This document shows positions 38,401 to 49,685 of a DNA stretch of 64,000 nt, piece after piece; position 1 is the stretch's first letter, and each line of letters starts with the position of its first letter. A program made the translations under genes and the position numbers. This DNA is from Fallopia convolvulus (taxonomy: Eukaryota; Streptophyta; Magnoliopsida; Caryophyllales; Polygonaceae), in contig OZ024724.1 in NCBI GenBank assembly GCA_964016875.1, forward strand, positions 47,522,899 through 47,586,898, read 5' to 3'. Below the pieces are notes generated by a model. That model was not told the DNA's origin. It was given only the letters and a program-made list of their open reading frames with translations, and ran no database searches.

Positions 38401-39320
38401 TTGCCAATCTTATTAAGACAATACATAGGTTTACAATGACTTGTGTTGGGCATCGTTCCCACAAGCCTAGTTAACATCGGGAAGAGTGGAGAGCCCAAGA
38501 ACTTGGACCGGTCGAGAGTCGCACGCGTTTATCACCAGGCTTGTGCAGTTAAATTGGACTTCCATAAATAGCAAATGGGAGAAGAAACAGGGGGAGCCTG
38601 GGTAAGGTGGCTCTAGGTTAGTGGAGGCATAACCGTCAGTAGGGAAAGAGGATGGATAAAATGTAATTCTATCTCCCCAAAAGGACAGACCTGTAAAATG
38701 AGACAACTAATATGCAATCAGAGCTCTATTTGAAAACAATTGAGATCTTTTTTTCGATCATCGTGTTTTGGATCTTCACTTAAGTATCCAACACCCCATG
38801 TTTAATGTCTTTCAGTGTTAAAAATCGGTTAGATAAGCTTCCAAAAATTAATTAGGACATTGGATTAGCCTAATGTCAATTCTTGTCCAAAAAATTTTGG
38901 CACCCATCGTGGTGCTCTAGCCAGTTTCCTCATCAGAAATCCAAATCAATCGTCGAAACGGTATCCAAGCACTTGAGTGAATTCAACATGATGATTGCAC
39001 AATTGCAGTCGGTGAAGATTGAGTTCGATGATGAGGTACAAGCCCTAATTCTACTTTCTTTTTTGCTTTAGAGTTGGAGCGGAACTCTTACTGCTGTCAG
39101 TGCTTTAGTTGGTAAAGGAAAACTTAAGTTCGATGATGCGAGGGAACTGATGATGAGCAAGAAGATTCGCCAATAAGGAGTCAGTTTCTACATCTGAACC
39201 ATCTTTTTTAATGTAGGGAACAAGGGAAGATCTGGTCATGGTGGGTCAAAATCCAAAAGGAAGGAGAAGATCACCAAGGACAAGACTCAAGAGCAAGAGC
39301 AAGTGTTGGAATTGTGGAGC
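38401..39320 (+). pseudogene. 5' fragment of a Ty1/copia element (PBS and gag)
   Basis: A worn tRNA-iMet primer site (TGCAATCAGAGCTCT, near 38711) is followed by a gag-like frame from 38883. Readable signatures are VSKHLSEFNMMIAQLQSVKI, FDDEVQALILLSFL, SWSGTLTAVSALVGKGKLKF and a terminal CWNCG that begins a zinc knuckle. It then breaks off in AT-rich sequence with a microsatellite. The region from 38401 to 38710 is probably the matching 5' LTR. No pol follows. Confidence 0.75.
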
Positions 39321-39371
39321 AATTTATAATCCTTTTGCTCATTTTTTTATTCGATCTTATTGCTATACATT

Positions 39372-39372
39372 G

Positions 39373-39426
<54 letters not shown>
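39372..39426. repeat. (TA)n microsatellite
   Basis: About 27 uninterrupted TA dinucleotides, at the point where the copia gag remnant ends. Probably length-polymorphic. Confidence 0.95.
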
Positions 39427-39430
<4 letters not shown>

Positions 39431-39849
39431 TGATTGGTTTCCATGTGGAAAATGATGATGGTTGTTTCTCTTCAAGTTAGGTTGCAGATTAGGTGGGCTC
39501 TATGGGCGGCAGTATGTGCTCTAAGGGCACCTCTCTCGGTAGTGGTAGTTCAACCGGACATGAACTATTGTAACAATTGGTTAACTATTTCACTATTTGT
39601 GAAATACAAACTAATGATCATGTTTGAGTTAGTGTTGCACTATATTGGGATGATCCATGTAGGATACTCATCAGGGTTTTCACAATTTTATGTACATGAT
39701 CAGTCACAACATGGATCATTTCACACATTGCGATATTGTTATTGTTGGTGGTTGGCTAGTGGACCTGTCCAACTTGAATTCATATATTGTTTTTATTATC
39801 ACCAGATTAAGACATTAAAATATTTTAAGACAAATCAATTTTATTAGCA

Positions 39850-42500
39850 AAAGTTTCCTTATATGTTCATTCACATATAACAATGTATAAATAGTAGTTA
39901 ATTACTTGTTGGACACATTTCTACATTTACATATAAGATTCAGTCACTGGTTTTCTAAGTGATTTATGAGAAGGGGACGAGCACAAATTAGAAACATCCA
40001 TGACTGAATTTACCATTTTTATCACACATGGAAATATATTTGGTTTGGTGAGAGTTTGTACACCAAGATATACAAAATAAACTAATTTCGTAAGGCCATA
40101 CCCAATATTGCAACCACTTATGCACAAACTCGAAAACATGTTATATCATTAATGTGCTTTTGTTTCGCATCTTGTTGGTTATAGTGTTCCACAAAAAGTC
40201 TCGTAGCCCGCAACTTTCGAGCAGGTACAATCACATGTCAGTCTAAATATTAGCTAAAATAACTATTAATTGTATTATTTAAATGTGTGTCTAATACTAA
40301 CCCTTATTTGTTTGTCAATAAAGAGTAAATGAGGAGGGGGTCCCAATTTCCTTCCTCAATGGTTTAAAGGATCTTTGAGGAGACCATTCCTCTTCCTCGA
40401 CTTGGTCTCGTTTCTTATTTAATTAGCCTCATTTCCGTTTCAAGTACTAGGGACTGACTAGGAGCGAAATAAAGTTACGGAGAGGATCCCGATAGCCATA
40501 GCCGGCTCAACACTATCAAAAACATTAGGGGTGTTACGAGAAATCATGACTAGTTAATGTTGTGGTCATCAAAATCATGACTTTCATCTTTAACCTACTT
40601 GCAAGGATCTTTGGAAGAGTACAAATGATTTGGGGTATATGTATTATGAAATTTATCAACTCATTAGGTTCTATGTCCTTGTTGAAATAGGAAGCCAAAC
40701 AAGCAAGCGCGTGTAGATCATTCTCGAGGATCCATCTACCACAAGAAATCAAAATTTCCATCTTGGTTCTTTACGGGGCCTTGGGTATCATGCATGTGGC
40801 TACAGTTCCATTCATCATTTGCTGATGAATGTTTATGCTATCGATGATGCAATAAATCATAGTTAATATATATAGAGTAAAATCATGTTAATTTTTCAAT
40901 CTAATTCATTGGTAGACTTATGTTAATCTCATTTAATAGTTTTTTGTTGTTGCGGGTAAAGTCCATGCTACTTCCACCGTAATGTTAAATATTTCAAATA
41001 TTGTGACAGAGATATTAGGCATAGAAATTATGGCAGGGACGACACTAGGATATTCTATATTCCATGTAAGAGTAGTTACACCATCTATAAAGGGATAATA
41101 GCCTTCATCGGTCCTAGCCCCCCCTCCCCCCAAACTCAAACATTTGATCATTTTGATATAAGTTTAATGAGCTCCCTACTTTTGCAAGTTGTGATAAGGT
41201 TGCATCAAACAGCTTAAGCTATTTTTTGAGTTTAATGACTACTGGTGTGGTCATGATTGACGTCAGTCAAATACCATTACACATTTTTTTGCTAGTCATA
41301 GACTTTCAACTATTTTTTTAGTTCAATTATTTGTTATTTTCCAATTGGTTTTGCAAACATATTGGATGTTGATTTAAGCAAATATAAGACATCAAATATA
41401 TTTTTATAGTGTATGTAAGACATCATTGTTAATAAAGGTTCAATGTCTTAATTTTGCAAAAAAGAATTTGTATGTATCATGATTTTTTTTAAAGATTCTT
41501 TTTATGATGCTTAATTGACTGAAGAATCTTCAACATACCTACAAATATTATGGGTACAAATTAACCAAAGAGGAAAAAATACAATAAATTTGTGTAGTTG
41601 TACAATTTACAATAAAGAAATGCGTTTTATGTAAAGCTAATGCCAATACATTTATAATACTATCAACCTGCCCTAACTCCGATTATCAAAAATGTCCCAA
41701 TAACTTTGGTTATGGGTTCTTATGATCATGTGTTTTTGTGATTAGATTTGGCCTGTTTGAATTTGACTCAAATATGGTTGAGTGTCATACCAATTTCTAA
41801 GGGATGTTTGAAAATTTTATATTTTTCAAAAAAAGAGTCGGGTAGTAATATTATAAATTTAACATGAATTTAAATAATTAATGTTTCATCCTCTTTTTCT
41901 CTTCTATTTTCTAACATAATTATTTGATATTTAAGACAAAATGGGAGACTTTATTCAAAAAATAAAAATTATAAGTTAATTGGTAGGTTTGGGACAATCT
42001 ACTACTAGATTGTTAAATAACGAATTAAGTGGTTATTAGAATTTTGTATAAATACAAATCACTGATTAGAGATTATACAATAGATGGTCCCGTTCAATCC
42101 ACTTAATTAAAAGTTTTAAAAAAATCACTAACTTAACAACCTATATTAATATATTACATGAAAAAGGATTTCATTTTTTACGTACAACACGAGTCTTTCA
42201 AATTGTAAAACATTTATTTTGCGTAGTTTGATAAAATCAATTAGCATAAAAATTCTTCATATTCTTTCGGATTAGGGTTTAAAGAGTTAAATGCACTACC
42301 AAATAAGAAATAAAATACAGTACTGCACTTACCCTTCTTGCAAAGCCAGGCCTGTTGCTTGTGCTATATAGAAGTACTTGATGGTGTCTGATGCTCTATT
42401 TCTCTAACGTGTATATACATTGTCTACAATTGGCAGCGTGGGGATTGGTAATAATGAAATAAAAAGTGAAATTAAAATCAAAAACCAAAATAAAAATCTA
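39850..42500. other. AT-rich intergenic sequence, nothing recognised
   Basis: Open frames are all short, overlap on both strands and show no family motifs. There are scattered poly-A/T tracts. No paired termini, duplications or RNA genes were seen. Confidence 0.5.
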
Positions 42501-43152
42501 ACCTAGGTAGTAAATTACGCTCGTATTGTTGATCTATTCATACCCTATCTCGCTTCTCCCACTTCTCAAAATTAGATTTCATCCTAAAAAAAATAAATTA
42601 AAGGAGCAATTAATAAGTTTCTGTTCGCTGGAGAGGTTGAGCTGCCTAGTCCGAGCTTGCTTAAACCCGCCTTTGTTTGGAGTAAAACAGAGCACCGCCA
42701 CCAGTTCGGGTTGGTTGTCCTTGTTGACCCCATGTTCTCGTCGATTCCAATTCGTTGCAGCCACTTCACCACTGCAGTTTGTGTCCAGAGATGTGAAGAA
42801 GACGAGCCCATCGAGCCCGACCCATCTGTTTCCACTCACTCCACTGTACGAACGTATGGTATACAATGTATGTCTGAAACTTTTCAGTAATCAAACTCCA
42901 ATTCTTAGTATAATTCCTAGATCCCTCTCTTGTCACTCATCTAGAATCTTCTTCTTCTCATGTCCTCTTCCTCCTCAAACCCGATTGTCCCTGTTTTCCG
43001 CTACTAGTGTGAAATTATTTCAAAATTGGATTCCAAATGCATAAAATTTGATTTGTTTTGGCGAATGCATGCTATTTTTATACTTGCATACTGTTGTCAT
43101 ACTTGGAGTATATATAGATAGACAACTTCAGCTATACGTTTTTTCTATATTT

Positions 43153-43308
43153 ATGCAGGGTTCATCTTATGTGGATTAGTAATGGTAGTGAAATGATGAT
43201 GGGTTATGACAATGAACACGGTTTTGATGAAACAGCTGGAGAATTGCTTTCGGTTGAAGGCATGCCTACTGGTTCTATTAATAGTGTTGAAGAAAATCAA
43301 GATTTTTA
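43153..43308 (+). other. Possible terminal exon of an unknown small gene
   Basis: After a good acceptor (TATTTATGCAG) near 43158, an acidic frame runs about 48 codons with segments such as GYDNEHGFDETAGELLSVEG and ends TAG at 43306-43308. The preceding sequence (42526-43044) holds longer but unrecognisable frames. It could be an exon of a decayed gene or of a transposon. I do not recognise the family. Confidence 0.25.
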
Positions 43309-44089
43309 GCAGGTGGTGATGTTGCATTATCAATGCTTAAATTATGGGTTTAAATCATATAAAATTTAATTTGTGTTTTATATTTTGTTTCATTTGGTGA
43401 TTCCGGTTGCAACTGAATCGTATGTGCAAGCGTTGCTAATGTTTGAGCAATGACATGCTAAATCAACAACTGTTATCGGTATGTTATACTTTCCAGTTCT
43501 TGTCTTTAGCTTCATTTGTAATATAGTTTTCTAGTTGTTTCTACCATAGTAGTTCTTTTTTGGATAAAAACCTCTCGATTGATATCTTCACACCCTTATA
43601 TCTTTTATGAGTTTTAATCTGCAAAAATATGACATTAACATAAGCTATATGCCAATATACCTTGCTCTTTCAAGGTTAACTTATATATAGCTTCATATCA
43701 GCAAATTCAAGTTGTTGGTGCACATTCTTATAGTTTAGTTTGTTTCACTTTGTATGTGGAATGAAATATCTATGCTTTTGTATTGTGATTCTATTAAACA
43801 TTGATAGGCATGACTTATTATAATAATTTTGAAATTGATGTTATATACATATATTCTACATAGTTGTGCCTATTCTCCTTTTCTAGATTTAAAACCACTA
43901 AGTTTAATATTGTTGTGAGCTATCGGTTACATTGGCAAATAATGATTACTATTTTCCTTATTTTTCATCTTACTTGCAAGTTTTGAATGATTAAATAATG
44001 TTCTTCTTACTATTTTTTTTTGTTTTTCAGCTTACTTTTTCTTTGTTTTTTCATGTTACTATTGGAAATGCATAAAAAAATGAAAAGTG

Positions 44090-44460
44090 TTTGATGACAA
44101 ACGAAAGTGAGTTGGAGTGAGCGAATTCGGAATGCATGAAATGAATGTCATCAAGGACATTTGCGATGAGAAATGAATGTCATCAAGGAAATCCGTTTGA
44201 TGACATTTGTGATGACAAATGAATGACATCAAGGAAAACCCTTTGATGATATTTTTTTATGAAAAATGAATGTCATCAAGGCTTTTTGATGACACATTTG
44301 TGATGACAAGCGAATGTCATCAAAGCTCTTTGATGACACATTTGTGATGATAAATGATGTCATAGCGAAAATCCCTTTGATGACAATTGTGATGATAAAT
44401 GAATTTCATCATGGCTCTTTGATGACAAATGAATGTCATTAAAGGGTTAGTCAACGCTTG
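44090..44460. repeat. CACTA-like subterminal repeats (GATGACA/TGTCATC)
   Basis: About eight spaced copies of a GATGACA...AATGTCATCAAGG motif in both orientations, with TTTGATGACA linkers. Such inverted TGTCATC/GATGACA arrays occur in subterminal regions of plant CACTA transposons, where the DNA-binding protein docks. I could not find CACTA termini or a 3-bp duplication, so this is probably a truncated end. Confidence 0.5.
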
Positions 44461-46236
44461 ATGAAAAAACGTTATCAAATAATGTCTTTAAAACATCATA
44501 AAAATCACAAAAAAATATCATCAAAAAAACGTTATCAAACTCCGGTCAATGGCAAGTCAGCGCTAGTCAACGGATAAGTCAACTCAGTCAAGGAGGGAAG
44601 AGTCAACTCAAGGGGGAAAGAGGATGAAGGGGTGATGCTTAGATAGTTACAAAGGCAATAAAAGCTATAGTGTGGACATATCCACAATTATTGTTCGTAT
44701 ATTTGGTTAGTTGCCTTATTTACCTACCCTAAACTTAACAAATTAACCATTGAATATCTTTTTCTGGATTTATTTAAAAAATAATATTTTAATGACTAAT
44801 TTTACTTCACATGTTTTCTTCTCTTAATGCATTATCCTTTATATATATGAAAAACATAAAACTATCTTCTTTGCAATATTTCATTGATTTTAATTGTATT
44901 GAATAATTAGTCATCAACTAGTATAATACAATCAAGCTTTTGGTAGGTTCTATAGTTGCCCCAATTTCTTCATGCGCCAATCTCATTTTATCAGTGTTTT
45001 GAGTTTTTGGGAAAGACATTTGAGGGCTAGTGAGGTGCATATAAACGCTATAACAGCTCTGGCGATAAACATGACATATCTAATGTAACACCCCGACTTT
45101 CGACGGGACGCTACTTAGTAATAGACCTTACCAGGTACTATTTAATTAGGTTGACAACTACACTTTAGAATCTTGCAACGCAGGCACGACGAGAAAACAT
45201 AATAAAACATCCAACCTTTCCTTTAGCGAAAGCATTAAAAACATAGTTATGCATGTAATCCTGAAAACATAAATATTCGAACCCGACCCAACACTTACTA
45301 ATACTGAAATATTCAAACAAAAGGATAATAAATGAAACACAGTACTAACTCCATCTTAGCAATAATAAAATCAACCTCCTAACTATCATAACTAAACTAG
45401 CGTAGAACCAATCCCACTATGACACGCGCTCTTTACCGCTCTGGCCCGTCATCTGGCCTCGGTTCCTACACGGCTCCCTGATTCATACCTGGAACTAAAA
45501 AAATATTCCCCGAAGGGTCAACTTCTAATCTATCAAGTTAGAGAGAATACGGAAATTGCAGAACGTTTTGAAAGCAATTCTAAAGTCAGCATACAAATCC
45601 GCAATCGCAATCATAACTCTAAAGGCCAATACCTAAATTAGTTATAATCAGTCACACATAGCCACATACACATTTACAATCACAACCTCATAACAATGCA
45701 ATTCCTCCTTTTTCACATTCCGACTTCCAAGGCGCTCATCACTGCGCCGAGTGCAGAGGCAAACCCTCTCACTCCACTTCACAATCTCCATTCTAACCCC
45801 GGCTAAGCCTCCACTGGAGCACTTGCCAAAAACACACAGATAATAATTTTCCATTTTGAAGGGGAACGGTTTTCCTGTCACACGGGTCAAACGTAGCCAA
45901 CTCTTCCTCAACGCCAGCTACAATGGGCCGTGTCGGAAACGGTACCAACACAGATAAAACGTTCCAAAATATCTTTCCGATAAAATACATTCAAAACCAT
46001 TTACGCACACAACAACTCAAGAAGTTCAAAAAAATTTAAAAGGTATTCGGAACTAGTTCCCAAAACCCGCTCTACAATAACGATACACAATCTAACAGGG
46101 TAGAGAAGAACCGAGCAAGTCGAAAACGACTTGCCTCGTGACGGAAGATCCTTTGAAGAAGATGAAAGACTAAGAGCGCGAGCGAACTTGATTACCTAAT
46201 AGAATGTATGACGAAAATATTAGGTTCGACCCTTAC

Positions 46237-46858
46237 TGTTGAAACCCGATATAATCTGCGCTATAAACGAGATTATAAAAATACTAACTCTCGGGAATTC
46301 GTACAACCAAACGATTTTCGTACGCGGATTATTCCTCCTCCCCACCCTCAGCCGATTGTGTGCTTTTTACGAATAAAGCCTTTAGACCTTATACCGTTTA
46401 TAGCGCGATCTCACTCGGAGATCAAACACATCGAGCTTTGGCAAACGATATAGTTCCCGATCCAGAGAGGATTTTCGACCCCCTTAACTATATCATAGCA
46501 AGGCTATATATAATGGTTTGTTGTTTGGTTTTTTAGCTGGTTTCCGATGTGGGATGCACACCCATTCGCTTGTCAAATGAATTTGAGCCCTACGTGGACT
46601 AGCTTGCCCCTTTTGTGGAATAGTCAACAGGCCTTGTTGATTTTGGAAGAATTGCTTGGATATAGTGATGATTATGCAGGCCATTTACATGTCTAGCTCT
46701 CTCTGCATGCACATATATATAATTTATGCAACGTAGCCATGCACACTATTTATCGGGTTTTGATGCGTATGTATTACGCGACGCTCAATCTCTTTTCACT
46801 CTTAATTATTTGTACTTTTTACCCTTAATTACTTTAGCGGTTATTTCGCGCACCATCA
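46237..46858 (-). repeat. LARD-like element, left (3') LTR
   Basis: 622 bp, TG...CA ends on both strands. It is the downstream LTR in the element's - strand orientation. Confidence 0.9.
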
Positions 46859-46968
46859 CAACCCCTTGGCTTAGTGTCCTCGTTCCACGAGGGCAACGAG
46901 ACAATAAATAGGTGCGCCTTTTTCGAGAGCTTGGACCTCGTCCATAGAGAGTTTGGACCTCGTCCATA

Positions 46969-47655
46969 GAGAGTTTTCAACCCCAAGCGGGAAGTGAGGG
47001 GTCGACTTTAAATGAGATTCTCCAACCCCAAGCGGGAAGCGAGAGGTGAACTTTAAACGAGATTCCCCAACCCCAAGCGGGAAGCGAGGGGTGGACCTCG
47101 AAACCATAAAACCGAGAATCTCCAACCCCAAGCGGGAAGCGAGTGGCGGACCTCGAAAGCATAAAACCGAGAATCTCCAACCCCAAGCGGGAAGCGAGGG
47201 GTGGACCTCGAAACCATAAAACCGAGAATCTCCAACCCCAAGCGGGAAGCAAGGGGTGGACCTTTTTCGAGATTCTCCAACCCCAAGCGGGAAGCGAGGG
47301 GTGGACCTCGAAACCATAAAACCGAGAATCTCCAACCCCAAGCGGGAAGCGAGGGGTGGACCTCGAAACCATAAAACCGAGAATCTCCAACCCCAAGCGA
47401 GAAGCGAGGGGTGGACCTCGAAACCATAAAACCGAGAATCTCCAACCCCAAGCGGGAAGCGAGGGGTGGACCTCGAAACCATAAAACCGAGAATTTCCAA
47501 CCCCAAGCGGGAAGCGAGGGGTGGACCTCGAAACCATAAAACCGAGAATCTCCAACCCCAAGCGGGAAGCGAGGGGTGGACCTCGAAACCATAAAACCGA
47601 GAATCTCCAACCCCAAGCGGGAAGCGAGGGGTGGACCTTTTTCGAGATTCTTCAA
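46969..47655. repeat. 55-bp/42-bp minisatellite in the LARD-like element
   Basis: Thirteen units share the core CAACCCCAAGCGGGAAGCGA. Most are spaced 55 bp apart and contain CTCGAAACCATAAAACCGAG. Units 1-3 and 6-7 are spaced 42 bp and lack part of that segment. All three - strand frames stay open through the array, giving overlapping spurious proteins of 194-297 residues with motifs such as RFPLGVGDSRFYGFEV. Confidence 0.92.
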
Positions 47656-47994
47656 CCCCAACCATATGCATGGATTCATGTATCAATGCATCAAGATAGG
47701 CAAAGCTTGTCTGGGAATGCGCACCACGAACAACCTCGTTGTTTTGCCATGCTAGACAGGTCATATTTCTGACCCACTTCTTTCTTTCATTTTTGGAGTT
47801 TGCAAGCTTTTGTTGGATGGTTTTTAATGGTGGCGGACAGGAAGTGACCTCAACCCAAAAATTAAAGCTTGGTCTCTAGAGCCCAAATTCAGCCCCACAA
47901 GCCCAACATTTAATATACTCTCATTTTTCTAAATTCATGCGTGCTTTAAAGAACTTTTATGCCGCCCATGCATGTACATGATATAATATGCTCA

Positions 47995-48300
47995 TGAATA
48001 GCATGCATATATGATATGAGGTGGCACGAGATTGTTCATGAATTGAATGTATATATCATACGAGGTTGCACGAGATTGTTCATGACATCATGCATATATC
48101 GTACGAGTTTGCACGAGATTGTTGATGAAATCATGCATGTATCGTACGAGGTTGCACGAGATTGTTCATGACATCATGCATATATCATACGAGGTTGCAC
48201 GAGATTGTTCATGCATATATCATACGAGGTTGCACGAGAATTTTCATGAAATCATGCATGTATCATACGAGGTTGCACGAGATTGTTCATGAATTGAATA
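47995..48300. repeat. 43-bp tandem repeat in the LARD-like element
   Basis: Seven units built on CATACGAGGTTGCACGAGAT followed by TGTTCATGAAATCATGCATG. Most are about 43 bp; one is shortened to about 30. The array ends about 30 bp before the copia insertion site. Confidence 0.88.
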
Positions 48301-48330
48301 TATATATCCTTCTTCATGATTATAATGCAT

Positions 48331-49242
48331 TGTTGGATCGTGACGCGTTAGTAACAATACAGGGAACTAGTAAGGTTCCCTGGGCAGCGGAAATAAACAG
48401 TAAGAACACAGAATTTATAGAGGAAACCTTTTGTCCGACCAACAAGTCGTAGAAAGAAAAACCTCTACCCCTGAAACTCCTTCTCAGAGGATTTTCAATA
48501 GAATACTTTTATTAAGTTTCAACGATTACAAGGCAAGTCTAGTAACTAAGGCTCCTACCAAAGTTCCCTTGGTAACCACGGCACCGACCGAGGTTCAACC
48601 AACTAGACTTCTACAACCCTAAGCGTAAACCTAAATCGAAAGCAAACTACTGACTTACTTGTGGATTCTTCACCGGAAAAAGCCACACACTCATACACTT
48701 GAAAAGCTCTCTTCTCAAGTTCTTCGTCTTCAACCACTCGAAAGCCACCCCTTTAACCCTAGCTAACCCTAGCTATTTATAAGATAAGTCTGATCTCACA
48801 CGTAATTATTGACTAATTACTCTAATATTCCACTTAACAAATCCCACACAATAAGGAAAAAGATTGTTTGTGATTTTTGGATCCTCAACCATGTCGATTC
48901 TTCCCAAAACCGAATGATCTCGGATTTCCCAAGATAATATCGTGTGAAGATTGATCTTATCCTCTCTTTTATCTCCTTAAGCAACCGCCTACAGCTGTAG
49001 AATCTTCGTAGAAGATCGCTCGCAGAAGATAAGGTAACTTGCCATTTATAGAAAGTCGCGTTCCTTCTCAGACGCACTTCCTAAATCTGTCACTCGTTCC
49101 CTCCATCGTTCCTCACGATGTTCCTTCACTCGTGACCATGTACCTGTTTTCCTGAAACACTTACATGTAGAAGCAAGTTATATTAACTAAGTTTGTTATC
49201 ATCAAAACTAAGGGAAACCATGGAACAATTATTGTTCCAACA
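48331..49242 (-). repeat. Sirevirus 3' LTR (left copy)
   Basis: 912 bp, TG...CA. Carries TATAAATA on the - strand at 48774-48781. It differs from the right copy by about 16 substitutions and lacks a 6-bp repeat found there near 57845. Confidence 0.93.
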
Positions 49243-49461
49243 ATTTCCCCCTTTTTGATGATGACAAACCTATACAAAAATGCATGTCTAGAAACCAATA
49301 GAAATATAGATCAGAAAAAAATTCTTGTGTGGTTCCCCCTTAACAAATGCACTGTTGTTCCTACTCATCAGAGGTAACAACATATTCCCCCTCAGCTAAA
49401 GTTCCCTCTGTATTTCCTGGATAGAACGCATCTCTGCATTTTTCCTAACTTCCCCCTTTTG
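49243..49461 (-). promoter_or_regulatory. Four polypurine tracts upstream of the Sirevirus 3' LTR
   Basis: On the - strand, purine runs with a GGGGGAA core occur at 49243-49256 (AAAAAGGGGGAAATTG, next to the LTR), 49331-49343, 49381-49395 and 49449-49461. The LTR-proximal copy is the normal start point of plus-strand DNA synthesis. Repeated copies are a known Sirevirus trait. Confidence 0.85.
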
Positions 49462-49685
49462 ACATCATCAAAAGATCAACAATCATCAAGCAAAACATAG
49501 AGCAAATGAACAAATTCAATTGAAACTTAAACCATTCATAAGCAAAAGATAGTTATTATTATAGATAATTGTCGCGGAGGTCACAGCCAGAGAAAGCATA
49601 AAAACATAATAGTCTTAACATCCAAGAAACAAAAGAAAATTTTAAGCTGGGGATAGATGGGATAAGGAACTAGAGAGGGTCCACA

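Noticed and set aside
42526..43044. 172-residue open frame
   Set aside because: No recognisable motifs, and similar-length frames overlap it on the opposite strand (42579-42866); unlikely to be a real protein.
46871..47764. 297-residue open frame on the - strand (and two overlapping ones)
   Set aside because: Produced entirely by the 55/42-bp minisatellite; all three frames are open and the peptides are translated repeats with no domain.
46969..48300. CRISPR-like array
   Set aside because: Units are contiguous tandem copies without unique spacers, in a plant retrotransposon; not a CRISPR.
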